Shown here piece by piece: positions 61,997 to 64,000 of a stretch of 64,000 bases of DNA. The DNA lies in assembly GCA_016708265.1 (NCBI GenBank), contig JADJGA010000011.1:310001-374000 (forward strand). The letters are read 5' to 3'. The stretch's first letter is position 1, and every line of letters begins with the position of its first letter. The notes under the pieces were generated by a model. The model was given only the letters and a program-made list of their open reading frames with translations, searched no databases and had not been told where the DNA came from. The DNA is from Saprospiraceae bacterium (GTDB taxonomy: Bacteria > Bacteroidota > Bacteroidia > Chitinophagales > Saprospiraceae). A program made the position numbers and the translations under genes.

Positions 61997-64000
61997 ATGA
62001 AAAAAACCATTTCTTATCTGTTAATGTTTGTAATAATTATGGTATTTACCATATTTATTTCATCATGTAAAAAAAATGCTGTTGTGAACAAGGAAAATCC
62101 ATTTTTTACTGAGTACAAAACACCGTTTAATACCCCTGATTTTAGCAAAATAGATACTTCTCATTATATGCCTGCATTTGATGAAGGCATGAAGCGTCAC
62201 AATGAAGAGATTCAGGCTTTAATAGCCAGTAAAGAGGAACCCAATTTTGAAAATACAATTTTGAAATTTGATAAAACGGGTAAGCTATTGAATGATGTCA
62301 GCTATATTTTCTTCAACCTCACTGAAGCAAATACTAATGATGTGATGCAGAAAATTGCAGAGAAAGTTACACCTATGCTTTCGAATCACAATGATGAAAT
62401 ATCGATGAATCCCGATCTTTTCAAAAAGATAAAAGCTGTTTATGACAAAAAGGGAGAACTTAAGCTTGACAGCCAGCAGATGAGAGTAGTTGAAAAATAC
62501 TATCTCGATTTTAAACGCAAAGGAGCCGAATTATCACCTGAAGATCAGAAAACACTTAAGGCTCTGAATGCTGAATTATCGTCACTTTCACTGAAATTTG
62601 GTGATAATGTACTGGCAGAGACCAAGGCATTCAAACTTATAATTGACAACCAAAAATATCTGGAAGGTTTACCGGAAACATCTGTTTCAGCTGCTGCCGA
62701 TGCTGCGAAAGAATCAAAACTGGAAGGTAAATGGGTTTTTACCCTTGATAAACCGAGTATGATACCTTTTTTACAATATGCTAAAAACAGGACTTTGAGG
62801 GAGAAGATATACAGAGGCTATTTTATGAGGGGAGATAATGGAAATGCCAGTGACAATAAAGAGATCATTGGAAAAATGGCAAATCTGCGGCAGAAAAAAG
62901 CTCAGCTTCTTGGATTTAAATCGTATTCAGCCTATGTTATAGATCAAAATATGGCTAAAACCCCTGAAGCTGTTGATCAGTTTCTTATGAAATTGTGGAA
63001 GCCTGCTCTTCCAATAGCAAAGAAAGAGCTGGCAGAAATGCAGAAAATTGTTGACAGGGAAAAAGGAAATTTCAAGATTCAGCCATGGGACTGGTGGTAT
63101 TATGCTGAAATATTGCGAAAGGAAAAGTATAATATAGATGAGAATGAGATTAAACCATATCTGAAACTTGAAAATGTCAGGGATGGAATGTTTGAGGTTG
63201 CAAAAAGATTATATGGTGTTCAGTTTGAAAAACGTAAAGATATTCCATTGTATCATCCGGATGTTGAAACATTTGAGGTGAAAGAAGCAGATGGCAAACA
63301 TATAGGCATACTTTATATGGATTATTTCCCAAGGGATTCAAAACGTGGGGGAGCCTGGTGTACAAGTTTCAGAAATGCAGGATGGGAAGATGGAAAAGTA
63401 GTAGATCCGTTGATTTCAATGGTATGTAATTTTACAAAACCTGCCGGAGATAATCCCGCTCTTTTATCATGGGATGAAACTCTGACATTATTCCATGAAT
63501 TTGGACATGGACTTCATTTTCTTTTTACCGAAGGAAAATATAACCGTACTGCCGGTAATGTTCCGAATGATTACGTTGAACTTCCATCACAGGTTATGGA
63601 AAACTGGGCTGGAGACAAAGAGGTATTGAAACTCTATGCAAAGCATTTTAAGACAAATGAGATCATGCCTGATGAGTTGATAGCAAAACTGACTAACAGC
63701 AGTTTGTTCAACCAGGGATTCGAGACAGTTGAATATGTAGCAGCATCATTACTCGACCTGGATTTTCATAACATTACCAAACAGACAGAAATAAAAACAA
63801 ACGATTTTGAAAAAGCTTCCATGGCAAAAATTAGCCTGATACCGGAGATTTTACCAAGATACAGGTCAACATACTTCAATCATATTTTCAGCGGTGGTTA
63901 TTCAGCCGGATATTATGTTTACATCTGGGCAGCCGTTCTTGATGCCGATGCATTTGACGCTTTTAAACAGTCAGGAGATATTTTCAATAAAGACCTTGCT
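61997..64000 (+). CDS. dcp: M3-family peptidyl-dipeptidase (Dcp-like) lipoprotein, 3' end outside window
   Basis: From the ATG at 61997 the frame is open to the window edge (668 codons). A lipoprotein signal (VFTIFISSC) is followed by PFNTPDFSKIDTSHYMPAFDEGM, the M3 N-terminal region (residues about 40-62), a long helical domain and the zinc site FHEFGHGLHFLF near residue 500 (HEFGH), with ENWAG holding the third ligand Glu downstream. Dcp releases dipeptides from the C-terminus of peptides. The family is about 680-720 residues, so only the last part is missing. Confidence 0.92.
   Translation, partial: MKKTISYLLMFVIIMVFTIFISSCKKNAVVNKENPFFTEYKTPFNTPDFSKIDTSHYMPAFDEGMKRHNEEIQALIASKEEPNFENTILKFDKTGKLLNDVSYIFFNLTEANTNDVMQKIAEKVTPMLSNHNDEISMNPDLFKKIKAVYDKKGELKLDSQQMRVVEKYYLDFKRKGAELSPEDQKTLKALNAELSSLSLKFGDNVLAETKAFKLIIDNQKYLEGLPETSVSAAADAAKESKLEGKWVFTLDKPSMIPFLQYAKNRTLREKIYRGYFMRGDNGNASDNKEIIGKMANLRQKKAQLLGFKSYSAYVIDQNMAKTPEAVDQFLMKLWKPALPIAKKELAEMQKIVDREKGNFKIQPWDWWYYAEILRKEKYNIDENEIKPYLKLENVRDGMFEVAKRLYGVQFEKRKDIPLYHPDVETFEVKEADGKHIGILYMDYFPRDSKRGGAWCTSFRNAGWEDGKVVDPLISMVCNFTKPAGDNPALLSWDETLTLFHEFGHGLHFLFTEGKYNRTAGNVPNDYVELPSQVMENWAGDKEVLKLYAKHFKTNEIMPDELIAKLTNSSLFNQGFETVEYVAASLLDLDFHNITKQTEIKTNDFEKASMAKISLIPEILPRYRSTYFNHIFSGGYSAGYYVYIWAAVLDADAFDAFKQSGDIFNKDLA

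Overview
The window is chromosomal DNA from a member of the Bacteroidota. It is AT-rich. Three secreted proteins end in type IX secretion (T9SS) sorting domains, several promoters fit the Bacteroidota consensus (TTTG, about 19 bases, then TAnnTTTG), Shine-Dalgarno sequences are mostly absent, and there is a complete six-subunit Na+-translocating NADH:quinone reductase. The genus cannot be named from sequence alone. I see no prophage, insertion sequence, integron or CRISPR array.

Layout. 1-694: start of an MlaE-type ABC permease, cut by the window edge. 961-4778: a tight operon fni - mvaA (class II HMG-CoA reductase) - ruvC (frameshifted) - xerD-like recombinase, pointing to a mevalonate route to isoprenoids. 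4847-10699: a DUF2892 membrane protein, a thioredoxin-fold exported protein, lon, tRNA-Asp and prfA. 10702-16395: a DksA-like protein lacking its zinc cysteines, then an operon of secreted subtilisin, beta-propeller lipoprotein and modular amidase. 17087-22405: two GH13 amylase lipoproteins and a sugar MFS transporter, a small alpha-glucan cluster with no SusCD pair. 22741-23895: a lone AAA ATPase. 23934-30139: nqrFEDCBA, read leftward. 30315-39345: rhomboid protease, YifB/ComM-like ATPase, short SSB, GNAT, two paralogous exported proteins, PBP1A, def and yqgF. 39561-44223: heme-peroxidase homologue, adenine deaminase and an exported class I glutamine amidotransferase. 44228-50302: aconitase, NUC1 nuclease, flippase and a 10TM metal transporter. 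51063-56353: a zinc-finger DksA/TraR-like protein, then PLD, uvrB and a TPR protein, the last three each broken by one base. 56749-64000: YceI, a YdjC deacetylase, an ABC cassette whose binding protein is fused to OmpA, and a truncated M3 peptidase.

Most notable: (1) a three-gene ABC cassette (58338-61657) in which an inner-membrane-anchored periplasmic binding domain carries a C-terminal OmpA peptidoglycan-binding domain and the permease carries a large extracytoplasmic insert; (2) a T9SS-secreted animal-type heme peroxidase that kept the distal His but lost the proximal heme-ligand His and the catalytic Arg; (3) four single-base frameshifts, two of them in the core repair genes ruvC and uvrB, more likely assembly or sequencing indels than gene decay; (4) a cluster of five inverted repeats in the otherwise empty 760-base gap at 50303-51062; (5) low-complexity intergenic mosaics that run up to the stop codons of the neighbouring genes.
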